NCBI GenBank assembly: GCA_938082955.1
Contig: CALKDE010000004.1
Coordinates: forward strand, 1 to 5,278
Reading direction: 5' to 3'
Source: an uncultured Pseudomonadales bacterium
GTDB taxonomy: Bacteria > Pseudomonadota > Gammaproteobacteria > Pseudomonadales > Pseudohongiellaceae
DNA length: 5,278 nt
Below the pieces are notes generated by a model, which saw only the letters and a program-made list of their open reading frames with translations, was not told where the DNA came from and searched no databases. The number at the start of each line of letters is the position of its first letter. Position 1 is the stretch's first letter. Shown piece by piece: positions 1 through 5,278 of the stretch. The position numbers and the translations under genes were made by a program.

Positions 1-4
1 AATC

Positions 5-333
5 GCTACCACTTATTCCAAATTTCTCAAGACAGACTAAAATAGAATGACTTGATTTACTAAATATCCCCTTCAAATAAACACTTAATAAGCTTTAAAT
101 TTAGGTTTCACGGCCAATTTGTTACTATAATTCACATAAAAGTAATAATTATTATTGAGTAATTGATTGTTTGTCCAATTCCTTATCTGAACCTTATTAG
201 CTATCACTCATTCCAGATTTCTCAAGACAGACTAAAATAGAATGACTTGATTTACTAAATATCCCCTTCAAATAAACACTTAATGAGCTTTAAATTTAGG
301 TGTATACGGGCAATTGGTTACTGTTATTCGCGT
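5..333. repeat. Two-copy long direct repeat in AT-rich DNA (copies 5-137 and 200-333)
   Basis: Two copies of a ~133-bp sequence lie in the same orientation with a 195-bp period. Positions 22-89 and 217-284 are identical over 68 bases. Flanking parts match with scattered substitutions (for example 9/204, 14/209, 21/216, 90/285) and one single-base insertion near 306, giving roughly 90% identity by hand alignment. The spacer (138-199) contains the 12-base palindrome TAATAATTATTA at 143-154. Copy 1 begins almost at the window edge, so this may be part of a longer tandem array. No open frame of note, terminal inverted repeat or transposase is associated. Possible identities are a tandem duplication of an intergenic segment, a satellite-like repeat, or the edge of an undescribed mobile repeat. 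The repeat itself is certain; its nature is unknown. Confidence 0.93.
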
Positions 334-811
334 TTTGTTACTCAATAAAACGAGATCGACCGAACAGATTTTGGCGTGAGATCAGCCCCTGGGACCAATC
401 CCTTTACCGCCTGAGCAATTCGATACGGCTCACGAGTCAGCACGGAACACTTTCCAAACAGGGTCGTCGACCTGCAGCCACTGCTCAATGACAGCGATCC
501 CCGCACATTTCAGGCTGCAAAAAAAGGACGCCCCAATCCCTGTCTCTAACATTCAACACTTGGAGATTCCTAATAATAGGTGGCTTTTTTCATGGCATAA
601 AAGAAAGGAATTGAAACCTAGCAGGAAATAACTGCTTTACGCTGTGGTGGTCGAAATTTCATTAAAGCTGCCTGCGCCCATCGGTATGTTCCTTTGGAGC
701 AATCAGGATCGAAGGCAAGTGAGTAGAGGATGTCGCTGGGGGTGCAGGCGGACACTTGCTGGCCCGGCCGCTATGAGTCGTAAAATCCGAAGAAAGAGAA
801 ATTCCTGACTA
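334..811. other. 478-base stretch without a supported gene
   Basis: Base composition shifts from AT-rich to balanced at about 350. A small inverted repeat, CGTTTT at 331-336 with AAAACG at 347-352, sits at this boundary, but no T-run follows on either strand and it is not a convincing terminator. Two short plus-strand frames look mildly protein-like: one ending at the TGA at 489-491 and another running from about 408 to the TAA at 547-549. Neither has a ribosome-binding site or a recognisable domain. No rho-independent terminator was found directly downstream of the oxygenase gene, which ends at 812 on the minus strand. No tRNA-like fold was seen. The segment may hold decayed coding sequence, but this cannot be established by eye. 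Confidence 0.6.
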
Positions 812-1456
812 CTACCGTTTGGTTTTCTGCTGCATATCGAAATTAAAAGACATACTGATGCGCTCGCGGTCTGATTGGTTCTGTGCAACACCATGCTCCA
901 ACCATGAAGGAAAGAGAAACAGCTTGCCCGGCTCCGGCGCCAGCTTCGCGTGGAAGGAATTCTCGGCCCGCTGACCGTCCGCAGCCGGTGGCATCATCCA
1001 ACGGGCCATCCTCGGGTCTTTGAAGCCGATCGCTGGGCTGCTTGCATCACTCTTCACATAGAAAACTCCGCTGATGTGAGAATAGGGATGCAGATGCTCT
1101 GGGTGAAAACTGTGTTTAGGATTAATGTTAGCGAACAACGAATTCATTTCCGGCTGATAGTTCGTCGTATCCCAGTGATGATCCCGCGCGTAATTCTGCG
1201 CACACTGATGAAAGAATTTAACCAGTCTCTCCAGCTTCGTATCGTTAAATAGGCTGCTATTGGTGTAATAGGACGTATAGCCGTTGGGATATTGCTCAGC
1301 GCTAATTTTCTGACCTTCTTTATCTTGATCGCGCAGTGTCTCTACGTAGGAGACGAGTTCGTTCTCAGAGGCAGAGAACTCGGGATACCATGCCTCGTAG
1401 ATAAGTGTTGGGAATAAAACCCGAACCCCATTTTTCTTCTCAGTATTGCCGGTCAT
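812..1456 (-). CDS. Putative 2OG-Fe(II) oxygenase (TIGR02466 / PF13759-like)
   Basis: This 214-residue protein has no signal peptide and is probably cytoplasmic. The second half carries the double-stranded beta-helix signature of the 2OG-Fe(II) oxygenase family formerly annotated as TIGR02466. The pattern H121-L-H123-P...S129-G-V-F-Y-V134 matches the family HxHP...SGVYYV block. G177-K-L-F-L-F-P-S-W-L-E-H188 supplies the distal iron-ligand His, and R199 in the ERIS segment is the expected 2-oxoglutarate-binding Arg. The proximal ligands are read as H121/H123; an H118-P-E120 alternative resembles the usual HxE but falls outside the conserved block. The family couples 2-oxoglutarate decarboxylation to oxidation of a substrate, here unknown. 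Length is typical and the gene looks intact. The ATG is preceded by AAGGGG with 5-nt spacing, overlapping the stop of the upstream serine hydrolase gene, so the two are probably co-transcribed. Family assignment is firm; physiological role is open. Confidence 0.88.
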   Translation of the reverse strand: MTGNTEKKNGVRVLFPTLIYEAWYPEFSASENELVSYVETLRDQDKEGQKISAEQYPNGYTSYYTNSSLFNDTKLERLVKFFHQCAQNYARDHHWDTTNYQPEMNSLFANINPKHSFHPEHLHPYSHISGVFYVKSDASSPAIGFKDPRMARWMMPPAADGQRAENSFHAKLAPEPGKLFLFPSWLEHGVAQNQSDRERISMSFNFDMQQKTKR

Positions 1457-1461
1457 GTTTT

Positions 1462-1468
1462 CCCCTTA
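1462..1468 (-). promoter_or_regulatory. Ribosome-binding site of the oxygenase gene, overlapping the upstream stop
   Basis: On the minus strand the sequence reads TAAGGGGAAAACATG. The TAA stop of the serine hydrolase supplies the first bases of the AAGGGG Shine-Dalgarno sequence, and the oxygenase ATG follows after 5 nt. This arrangement fixes the oxygenase start and suggests translational coupling between the two genes. Confidence 0.75.
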
Positions 1469-2734
1469 ATCGACTATGGCTTGATAGATACCGCTACGCA
1501 GCTTGGCGTAATCATCTAGGCCTGTAGCGGGAATGATTTGCGTTAGGTACACGACGACCAACTCTTCCTGTGGGTCGACCCAATAGGTAGAGTGATAGGC
1601 TCCTCCCCAGCCATATTCACCGACTGAGCCTAGACTGCCGCGTTCTCCTAAATCCGTGACTACGGAGAAACCCAAGCCAAATCCTGTGCCACTTCGAAAC
1701 GGAATGTCGCCTAGATGATTAGTAGTCATTAACTCGATGGTTTTGGGGGAGAGGAGTCTCTGGCCATTCAACTCGCCACCGTTGAGAGTCATCTGCAGAA
1801 ATTTTGCGTAGTCGCTGGCAGTCGACAGCAGTCCTGCGCCGCCAGAAAAGCTAACTCTAGGGCCATTGTCGTACATGCCTTGGCTTTGCATGCCATTAGT
1901 CTCAGGTCGCGCCTCAATACCACCGCCTGCTTTAGGACGGTATACCGTTGCAAGGCGGCCCTTCTTTTCTTCGGGCAGATAGAAGTGTGTATCGTTCATG
2001 TCTAGCGGTTCGAAAATTTCTTGTCTAAGGAAACTGTTCAGGTCCATGCCGCTTGCCTTTTCGATAACGGCGCCCAAAATGTCAGTGTTATAACCGTATA
2101 TCCAACGCTCACCTGGGTGTTCATCCAAAGGCAAGGAAGCCATGCGAGCAATGGTGTCGCCAACCGGTTCATTACGGTCGGCGAAGTACCAACCCTGAAA
2201 GCCTGCTTCTTCCCACTTATCAGCGGCTGGTCCGCTGCCATAGCTCATGCCGCCAGTATGGGTTAACAGGTTACGCAGAGTAATAGAGCGCCTGGAGGGT
2301 TCGAGACTGTAGCCACCATCGTCATTTGACACTGCCACCTGCATATCTTCCCATTCGGGGATATAGCGCTCCAGAGGGTGGCCAATATCTAGCGCACCAC
2401 GCTCATGCAGAATCATGATGCCTGTGCTGACTATCGCCTTTGTCTGTGAAGCGATACGAAATATTGTGTCTGTGCCCATGGGAATGCCAGCTGCAATGTC
2501 CTGCATACCATTCGCGCTAGCGTAAGCGATTCTTCCCCTGCGTAGCACCAAGACCACTTGCCCGGCTAATTGATCATTGTCGACGTAGGACTTGAGCACC
2601 GCATCAAGACGCTCGAGCCGATCTGAAGACATGCCTAGGCGTTCAGGCCGTGCGCGATCGAAATCGGCCGCGATGCTGGCAGTCGAAAGTAGGAGAAGTA
2701 GTGGAGCGATAAGACGAATCGAAAATTTATGCAT
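1466..2734 (-). CDS. Exported serine hydrolase, beta-lactamase/esterase (class C-like) family
   Basis: This 422-residue protein belongs to the beta-lactamase-related serine hydrolases (PF00144), which include class C beta-lactamases, DD-peptidase-like proteins and EstB-type esterases. Residues 1-22/23 form a Sec signal peptide (K3, R7, then a Leu run, cleavage near SIA-A), so it acts in the periplasm or outside. The nucleophile motif S96-Q-T-K99 (SxxK) lies in an IASQTK context. Y213-G-Y-N216 fits the catalytic Tyr motif, and W376-G-G378 ahead of W385-V-D-P388 replaces the KTG box, as in EstB-like esterases. L156-L-T-H-T-G-G162 is a conserved family landmark. The missing KTG favours esterase or peptidase activity over a true beta-lactamase; the substrate is unknown. 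The ATG at 2734 was chosen over an in-frame ATG 44 codons upstream because it opens the signal peptide and has AGGGGGAG 5 nt before it. It is followed after 9 nt by the oxygenase gene. Confidence 0.9.
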   Translation of the reverse strand: MHKFSIRLIAPLLLLLSTASIAADFDRARPERLGMSSDRLERLDAVLKSYVDNDQLAGQVVLVLRRGRIAYASANGMQDIAAGIPMGTDTIFRIASQTKAIVSTGIMILHERGALDIGHPLERYIPEWEDMQVAVSNDDGGYSLEPSRRSITLRNLLTHTGGMSYGSGPAADKWEEAGFQGWYFADRNEPVGDTIARMASLPLDEHPGERWIYGYNTDILGAVIEKASGMDLNSFLRQEIFEPLDMNDTHFYLPEEKKGRLATVYRPKAGGGIEARPETNGMQSQGMYDNGPRVSFSGGAGLLSTASDYAKFLQMTLNGGELNGQRLLSPKTIELMTTNHLGDIPFRSGTGFGLGFSVVTDLGERGSLGSVGEYGWGGAYHSTYWVDPQEELVVVYLTQIIPATGLDDYAKLRSGIYQAIVD

Positions 2735-2739
2735 GGAGA

Positions 2740-2747
2740 CTCCCCCT
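2740..2747 (-). promoter_or_regulatory. Ribosome-binding site deciding the serine hydrolase start
   Basis: AGGGGGAG on the minus strand lies 5 nt before the ATG at 2734. Together with the signal peptide that begins at this Met, it rejects the longer reading from 2866, whose extra 44 residues have no family similarity that I can see. Confidence 0.8.
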
Positions 2748-2822
2748 GTAGTTATTGTGCTGGTAGCGTAGAATGAAACGCCCTTGCTTTGATGTGACCT
2801 GACAACTGTGTCGGCTGTAGCG

Positions 2823-2851
2823 ATTATCAATGTTGGCCATTGTCCATGCAA
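2823..2851 (-). promoter_or_regulatory. Candidate sigma-70 promoter for the hydrolase/oxygenase unit (proximal)
   Basis: On the minus strand TTGCAT (2851-2846) and GATAAT (2828-2823) are separated by 17 nt. The -10 matches consensus at five of six positions and the -35 at three of six. Transcription would start near 2816, giving a leader of about 80 nt before the serine hydrolase. No mapped start is available, so this is an inference from motif and spacing. Confidence 0.35.
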
Positions 2852-2906
2852 GTAGTGATATTGCACGTTTTTAGATCTGCTTTTTATTTTTTTAACTAGC
2901 TGATAA

Positions 2907-2935
2907 ATATTAATTAATTAGGAATTAATTTTCAA
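2907..2935 (-). promoter_or_regulatory. Candidate sigma-70 promoter in an AT-rich tract (distal)
   Basis: On the minus strand TTGAAA (2935-2930, five of six to consensus) is followed after 17 nt by TAATAT (2912-2907, four of six). It lies in the very AT-rich tract from about 2870 to 2945, where chance matches are frequent. Use would give a leader of about 165 nt. The tract also contains the palindrome TAATTAATTA (2911-2920), a possible binding site for an AT-preferring regulator. Confidence 0.3.
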
Positions 2936-3060
2936 TATACAAGGTTTCGATAGACATCATTTCAGTGCTGGCGCATTGCCGCGCCCCTTTGAATACACGA
3001 TTTTATTTCTGGCGGCCTGAGTCTACGGGTAGCCAGGAGAACAACATCTAAGTTTTCCCT

Positions 3061-3117
3061 CTATGGCGCCATGCGTTAGGGCGGTCTATTTGTTCTGAGA
3101 ATACTCCCTCGCCATAG
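3061..3117. repeat. Interrupted inverted repeat, possible structured element
   Basis: CTATGGCG (3061-3068) pairs perfectly with CGCCATAG (3110-3117). The pairing continues as AGGG (3078-3081) with CCCT (3106-3109) after a 9-base bulge on the left arm only. The right arm, 3106-3117, is thus paired over 12 continuous bases. The left arm also contains the palindrome ATGGCGCCAT (3063-3072), which could form a competing fold. No T-run follows, so it is not an intrinsic terminator. Confidence 0.5.
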
Positions 3118-3132
3118 CGCTTACCGTCGTAA

Positions 3133-3190
3133 CGGATTAAGAGGAATGGGTAATACCATTTGGCATTCGAGCCTACTACAGGTTAATCCG
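3133..3190. repeat. Inverted repeat enclosing two small hairpins
   Basis: CGGATTAA (3133-3140) and TTAATCCG (3183-3190) form a perfect 8-bp stem. Inside lie AATGG (3145-3149) with CCATT (3156-3160), and GGC (3162-3164) with GCC (3171-3173). Together these could fold as a three-way junction on either strand. It could be a structured RNA, a repetitive extragenic element or chance. No known RNA family was recognised. Confidence 0.45.
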
Positions 3191-3298
3191 GAAACAATAA
3201 TGAATCTGCGGCACGCGGCTGGCCACACACGTATTTACAATGTGTTTAAGGTAGTTGCTGCGTCGAGGTAGATAACAGGCGTTGTGTAACAGGAAGTT

Positions 3299-4300
3299 TT
3301 ACAGCTTAGCCTCGAACCAGCTTGCCAGACGACGACCGGCAAGAGCGAGACGCAGTCCTGCGTGGTACTTCATCGTCTGGACATAGTCATCGCTAAGATT
3401 AAATTTGCGGAGTTTATCTGGGGAGTCGTCCGAACCTGCGATCGCCGATTTCATATCTTCTGTATAAACGGTGTTAAGCAAGAGTGCTCGGCTCTCCTGC
3501 ATCCACAAAGACCAATCTCCATTGTCTTGTCGGCTCATTCTTTCGAGCGTTGTGGAATGTTGTCTGAGTAGTGTTTCAAAATTGGTTTTAACTCCGTCAC
3601 TACTCACCGCTGAGTCCCAGGAAGCATGTAAATTTCTTCCATCGGTCTCGATGCCGTTGCCACCACGATCTCCAGTTGAAAATCGATTCGCAGAATACAG
3701 CGACCCGGTATGCAGCGGTTGATGAATGTCGCCGATCAAATGCAAGACCCAGCATAGGGCGACGGCACGTTGCGGCAATGAAGCCTGCGAATCGGTAAGC
3801 ACAGTCGTGTTGTAGTCCAGTGCTGCCATAACATTGTCAGCGTTTGCCTCATTACGAAACTCTCGAGTGTTCTTGCCTGCAATATCCTCGAAGGGAGCGA
3901 CCCGAATATAGGTGTTCCCTTGTACCTGAGCCTGACCTCTTAGCCAAGCACCATCGATATAGTGCCAGTTGGCACGGTTGTAGCGTTCTCTTTCTGTATC
4001 GGGCAGTCCGCGTGTGATGTCGGGCCAAAATGCTGCCTGACCTAGGAGCCAAACGAATCGTGCTTCTTCACTGCCGCGCGCAATTGATGCTGGCATCTGA
4101 TCTACGAAGTCCTGTTGATAGCGCGGATGTTGCCGCAGAATTTTAAGTAACTCAGTTTTTGAGTTGTCACTCAAATAGTTGCTCGCTATCGCCGCAGACA
4201 CTCGGTGACCAACAGAGTCCCAGGCGAACGCGCATGGCAGTGACAGTAGTGCCAATGAGGTGAGCAGCGCTAAGAGAAAGTTTTTAACCGAGCAAGGCAT
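3299..4300 (-). CDS. Secreted S1/P1-family zinc-dependent nuclease
   Basis: This 333-residue protein belongs to the S1/P1 nuclease family (PF02265), three-zinc phosphodiesterases that cut single-stranded nucleic acids and often act as 3'-nucleotidases. Residues 1-26 are a Sec signal peptide ending AFA, so the mature protein begins with W27, the N-terminal Trp ligand characteristic of the family (WDSVGH). The zinc-ligand set is complete: W27, H32, D94 (FWPD), H113 (NWHYID), H187, D191 and H197 (HLIGDIHQPLH), H225 and D229 (LHASWD). The H-D and D-H spacings of 4, 6 and 4 equal those of P1 nuclease. It probably acts in the periplasm or outside, degrading nucleic acid for phosphate or nucleosides. 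The gene starts 48 nt after livF with no terminator seen between, so it may share that transcript. The Shine-Dalgarno sequence is weak, with only a GAG about 9 nt before the ATG, but the signal peptide supports this start. Confidence 0.94.
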   Translation of the reverse strand: MPCSVKNFLLALLTSLALLSLPCAFAWDSVGHRVSAAIASNYLSDNSKTELLKILRQHPRYQQDFVDQMPASIARGSEEARFVWLLGQAAFWPDITRGLPDTERERYNRANWHYIDGAWLRGQAQVQGNTYIRVAPFEDIAGKNTREFRNEANADNVMAALDYNTTVLTDSQASLPQRAVALCWVLHLIGDIHQPLHTGSLYSANRFSTGDRGGNGIETDGRNLHASWDSAVSSDGVKTNFETLLRQHSTTLERMSRQDNGDWSLWMQESRALLLNTVYTEDMKSAIAGSDDSPDKLRKFNLSDDYVQTMKYHAGLRLALAGRRLASWFEAKL

Positions 4301-4348
4301 GATGTGCTACTCGTAAGGATGGAGGTTAATAGTGTAGTGCTTTAGAGA

Positions 4349-5044
4349 CTAGACTTCGAGCCACTCTGCTTTGACATCGTCTGCTTGGAGCAAACTGTCT
4401 GGTGTGCCCTCGTAAACGATCTTGCCGTGACCCATCACATAGAGGCGATTAGAAATTTTTAGGGCGATAGACAACTTCTGTTCTACTAATAAGATGGATA
4501 CGCCTCGCTTTGCGATTTCCTGCAGTAATTGCGCGAGTTGTTCGACAATCTTCGGAGCGAGGCCTTCGGTAGGCTCATCGATCATGATCATATCAGGGTC
4601 GCCCATTAGCGTGCGACACATACACAACATTTGCTGCTCGCCACCACTTAGTGCACCCCCGGGGACATCGGCGCGCTCGGCCAAATTTGGGAACATGCTA
4701 AACATCTCATCGATGTCCCAGCGGCCGGTTGGCTGATTTGATTTCATGCCCAGTACAAGATTTTGCCTGACAGTAAGTGTGGGGAAGATGTCGCGATTCT
4801 CTGGAACGTACCCCAGCCCGAGGTGAGCGATCTCAAAGCTTTTCTTGCCAGCTATTTCATTCCCTTTGAATTGTATAGAACCTTGGGGTGCGACTTCACC
4901 CATTATGGTTTTGACAGTCGTGGAACGCCCGACACCGTTACGCCCGAGCAGGCTAACGATCTCGCCCTCGGCAACTTCAAAGTTGACGCCCTGCAGTATG
5001 TGGCTCTTGCCGTAGAAGGCATGAAGGTCGCTTACTTTAAGCAC
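4349..5044 (-). CDS. livF: Branched-chain amino-acid type ABC transporter ATPase, LivF-like
   Basis: This 231-residue ABC ATPase is the second nucleotide-binding subunit of a hydrophobic amino-acid (HAAT/Liv) importer, paired with LivG at the inner membrane. Motifs in order are Walker A G34-R-N-G-V-G-R40-S-T, the LivF-type VPENR segment (80-84) in place of a Q-loop Gln, signature L132-S-G-G-E-Q-Q138, Walker B M152-I-M-I-D156-E157, and V187-E-Q in place of the H-loop, which is usual for LivF. The oddity is R40 where Walker A normally has Lys. The start is a GTG at 5044 that overlaps the livG stop by 8 nt and has GAGG 6 nt upstream; a longer reading from an ATG at 5116 would add 24 residues translated across livG and is rejected. 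Length is normal for LivF. The substrate could be amino acids, amides or urea, and cannot be told from this subunit. The symbol denotes family, not proven substrate. Confidence 0.9.
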   Translation of the reverse strand: MLKVSDLHAFYGKSHILQGVNFEVAEGEIVSLLGRNGVGRSTTVKTIMGEVAPQGSIQFKGNEIAGKKSFEIAHLGLGYVPENRDIFPTLTVRQNLVLGMKSNQPTGRWDIDEMFSMFPNLAERADVPGGALSGGEQQMLCMCRTLMGDPDMIMIDEPTEGLAPKIVEQLAQLLQEIAKRGVSILLVEQKLSIALKISNRLYVMGHGKIVYEGTPDSLLQADDVKAEWLEV

Positions 5045-5054
5045 TGGGCACCTC
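5037..5054 (-). promoter_or_regulatory. livG/livF translational-coupling junction
   Basis: On the minus strand GAGG (5054-5051) lies 6 nt before the GTG at 5044, and GTGCTTAA contains both the livF start and the livG stop TAA. The 8-nt overlap points to a single transcript with coupled, stoichiometric production of the two ATPases. Confidence 0.75.
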
Positions 5055-5278
5055 GCCGAGATAAGCTTCTTGCACCTTGGGGTTGGCGCGAATGTTTTTC
5101 GGGCTGTCTGTGGCAATAATTTCGCCGTAGACGAGGACTGAGATGCGATCGGCTACATCAAAGACGATATTCATATCGTGCTCAACCATAATCAGCGTCT
5201 TTCCTTCGGTAATTTTGCGGATTAACTCGACTGTATTCTGCGCTTCGCTATGGCTCATGCCCGCAACGGGCTCATCTA
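5037..5278 (-). CDS. livG: ABC transporter ATPase LivG-like, C-terminal part (runs off the right edge)
   Basis: Only the last 79 codons and the stop are present; the 5' part lies beyond the window. The visible protein begins in Walker B (D-E-P-V-A-G-M, preceded by a codon ending TA that fits Leu). It continues with the helix before the H-loop, then I-M-V-E-H-D-M-N with the catalytic-type His, and the V-A-D-R-I-S-V-L-V-Y-G-E strand. The end AYLGEVPSA is a typical LivG C-terminus. It is the partner ATPase of the adjacent LivF-like protein, whose GTG start overlaps this stop by 8 nt, so the two are translationally coupled. The Walker A, Q-loop and signature motifs cannot be checked here. The ATG at 5258 is internal, inside the Walker B region, and is not a true start. 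Confidence 0.9.
   Translation of the reverse strand, partial: DEPVAGMSHSEAQNTVELIRKITEGKTLIMVEHDMNIVFDVADRISVLVYGEIIATDSPKNIRANPKVQEAYLGEVPSA

Larger units (their letters stand above)
2735..3298. other. 564-base intergenic region between the nuclease and serine hydrolase genes
   Basis: No gene is supported here. The left part holds the ribosome-binding site and two candidate promoters of the serine hydrolase, plus an AT-rich tract. A GC hairpin, GGCGC at 2970-2974 with GCGCC at 2981-2985, has no following T-run on either strand and is not a good terminator. Positions 3061-3190 contain two larger inverted repeats, described separately. One minus-strand frame (3182-2925) looks protein-like but has two internal stops. 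Nothing clear marks the end of the nuclease transcript just below 3299. Confidence 0.6.

Noticed and set aside
331..352. CGTTTT/AAAACG hairpin as a terminator
   Set aside because: The stem is AU-rich with a 10-base loop and has no T-run on either strand.
521..540. T-run on the minus strand after GGGGCGTCC as the terminator of the oxygenase operon
   Set aside because: No stable stem precedes the T-run and it lies nearly 300 bases beyond the stop codon.
703..894. 63-codon minus-strand frame overlapping the oxygenase 3' end
   Set aside because: It is out of frame with the oxygenase and has no ribosome-binding site or family resemblance.
950..1252. 100-codon open frame on the plus strand
   Set aside because: It lies wholly antisense to the oxygenase gene and shows no recognisable protein family.
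2735..2866. N-terminal extension of the serine hydrolase to an ATG at 2866
   Set aside because: The added 44 residues look like translated leader DNA. The ATG at 2734 has a strong Shine-Dalgarno sequence and begins a clean signal peptide.
2970..2985. GGCGC/GCGCC hairpin as an intrinsic terminator
   Set aside because: The stem is only 5 bp and neither strand has a T-run after it.
3071..3082. GCGTTAGGGC as an integron attC core site
   Set aside because: GTTAGGG does not fit GTTRRRY at its last base and no matching inverse core site was found at attC distance.
3200..3271. 23-codon plus-strand mini-ORF starting ATG at 3200 with GGAA upstream
   Set aside because: It is very short, the upstream signal is weak, and no feature suggests a leader peptide or toxin.
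5045..5116. Longer livF from an ATG at 5116
   Set aside because: It would be translated across the conserved C-terminus of livG. The GTG at 5044 fits family length, has a ribosome-binding site and overlaps the livG stop in the usual way.
4763..5119. 118-codon open frame on the plus strand
   Set aside because: It is antisense to livF and livG, with no domain or ribosome-binding site. It is a shadow of the strongly coding minus strand.

Overview
The window looks like a piece of a Gram-negative bacterial chromosome, most likely proteobacterial and plausibly an environmental (marine-type) gammaproteobacterium. This is an inference from three things: a LivG/LivF amino-acid ABC transporter pair, two proteins with classical Sec signal peptides, and a TIGR02466-type 2-oxoglutarate oxygenase. 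I see no rRNA, tRNA, CRISPR array, integrase or complete insertion sequence. All five supported genes lie on the minus strand, so the layout is described here from high to low coordinates, in the direction of transcription.

Positions 5278-4349 hold the end of a branched-chain amino-acid type ABC transporter operon. The last 79 codons of livG run off the right edge. livF follows, starting at a GTG that overlaps the livG stop by 8 nt. The LivF Walker A motif carries Arg where Lys is expected. After a 48-nt gap comes an exported S1/P1-family nuclease (4300-3299) whose zinc-ligand set is complete, including a Trp that becomes residue 1 after signal cleavage. It could be co-transcribed with the transporter genes, which would suggest a nutrient-scavenging setting, but this is not proven.

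Positions 3298-2735 have no supported gene. They contain two adjacent inverted repeats (3061-3117 and 3133-3190), a weak coding-like frame broken by stops, a very AT-rich stretch (about 2870-2945) and two candidate promoters reading leftward.

Positions 2734-812 are a compact two-gene unit: an exported serine hydrolase of the beta-lactamase/esterase (class C-like) family, then a 2OG-Fe(II) oxygenase. They are separated by 9 nt, and the ribosome-binding site of the second gene overlaps the stop of the first, so co-transcription is likely. The substrate of either enzyme cannot be read from the sequence.

Positions 811-1 have no convincing gene. The leftmost ~335 bases are strongly AT-rich and hold two ~90% identical direct-repeat copies of about 133 bp, 195 bp apart, sharing a perfect 68-bp core. 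The repeat reaches the left edge and may continue outside the window. I found no clearly novel defence or mobile system. The points most worth following up are the long direct repeat, the Walker A substitution, the structured intergenic region and the hydrolase/oxygenase pair.
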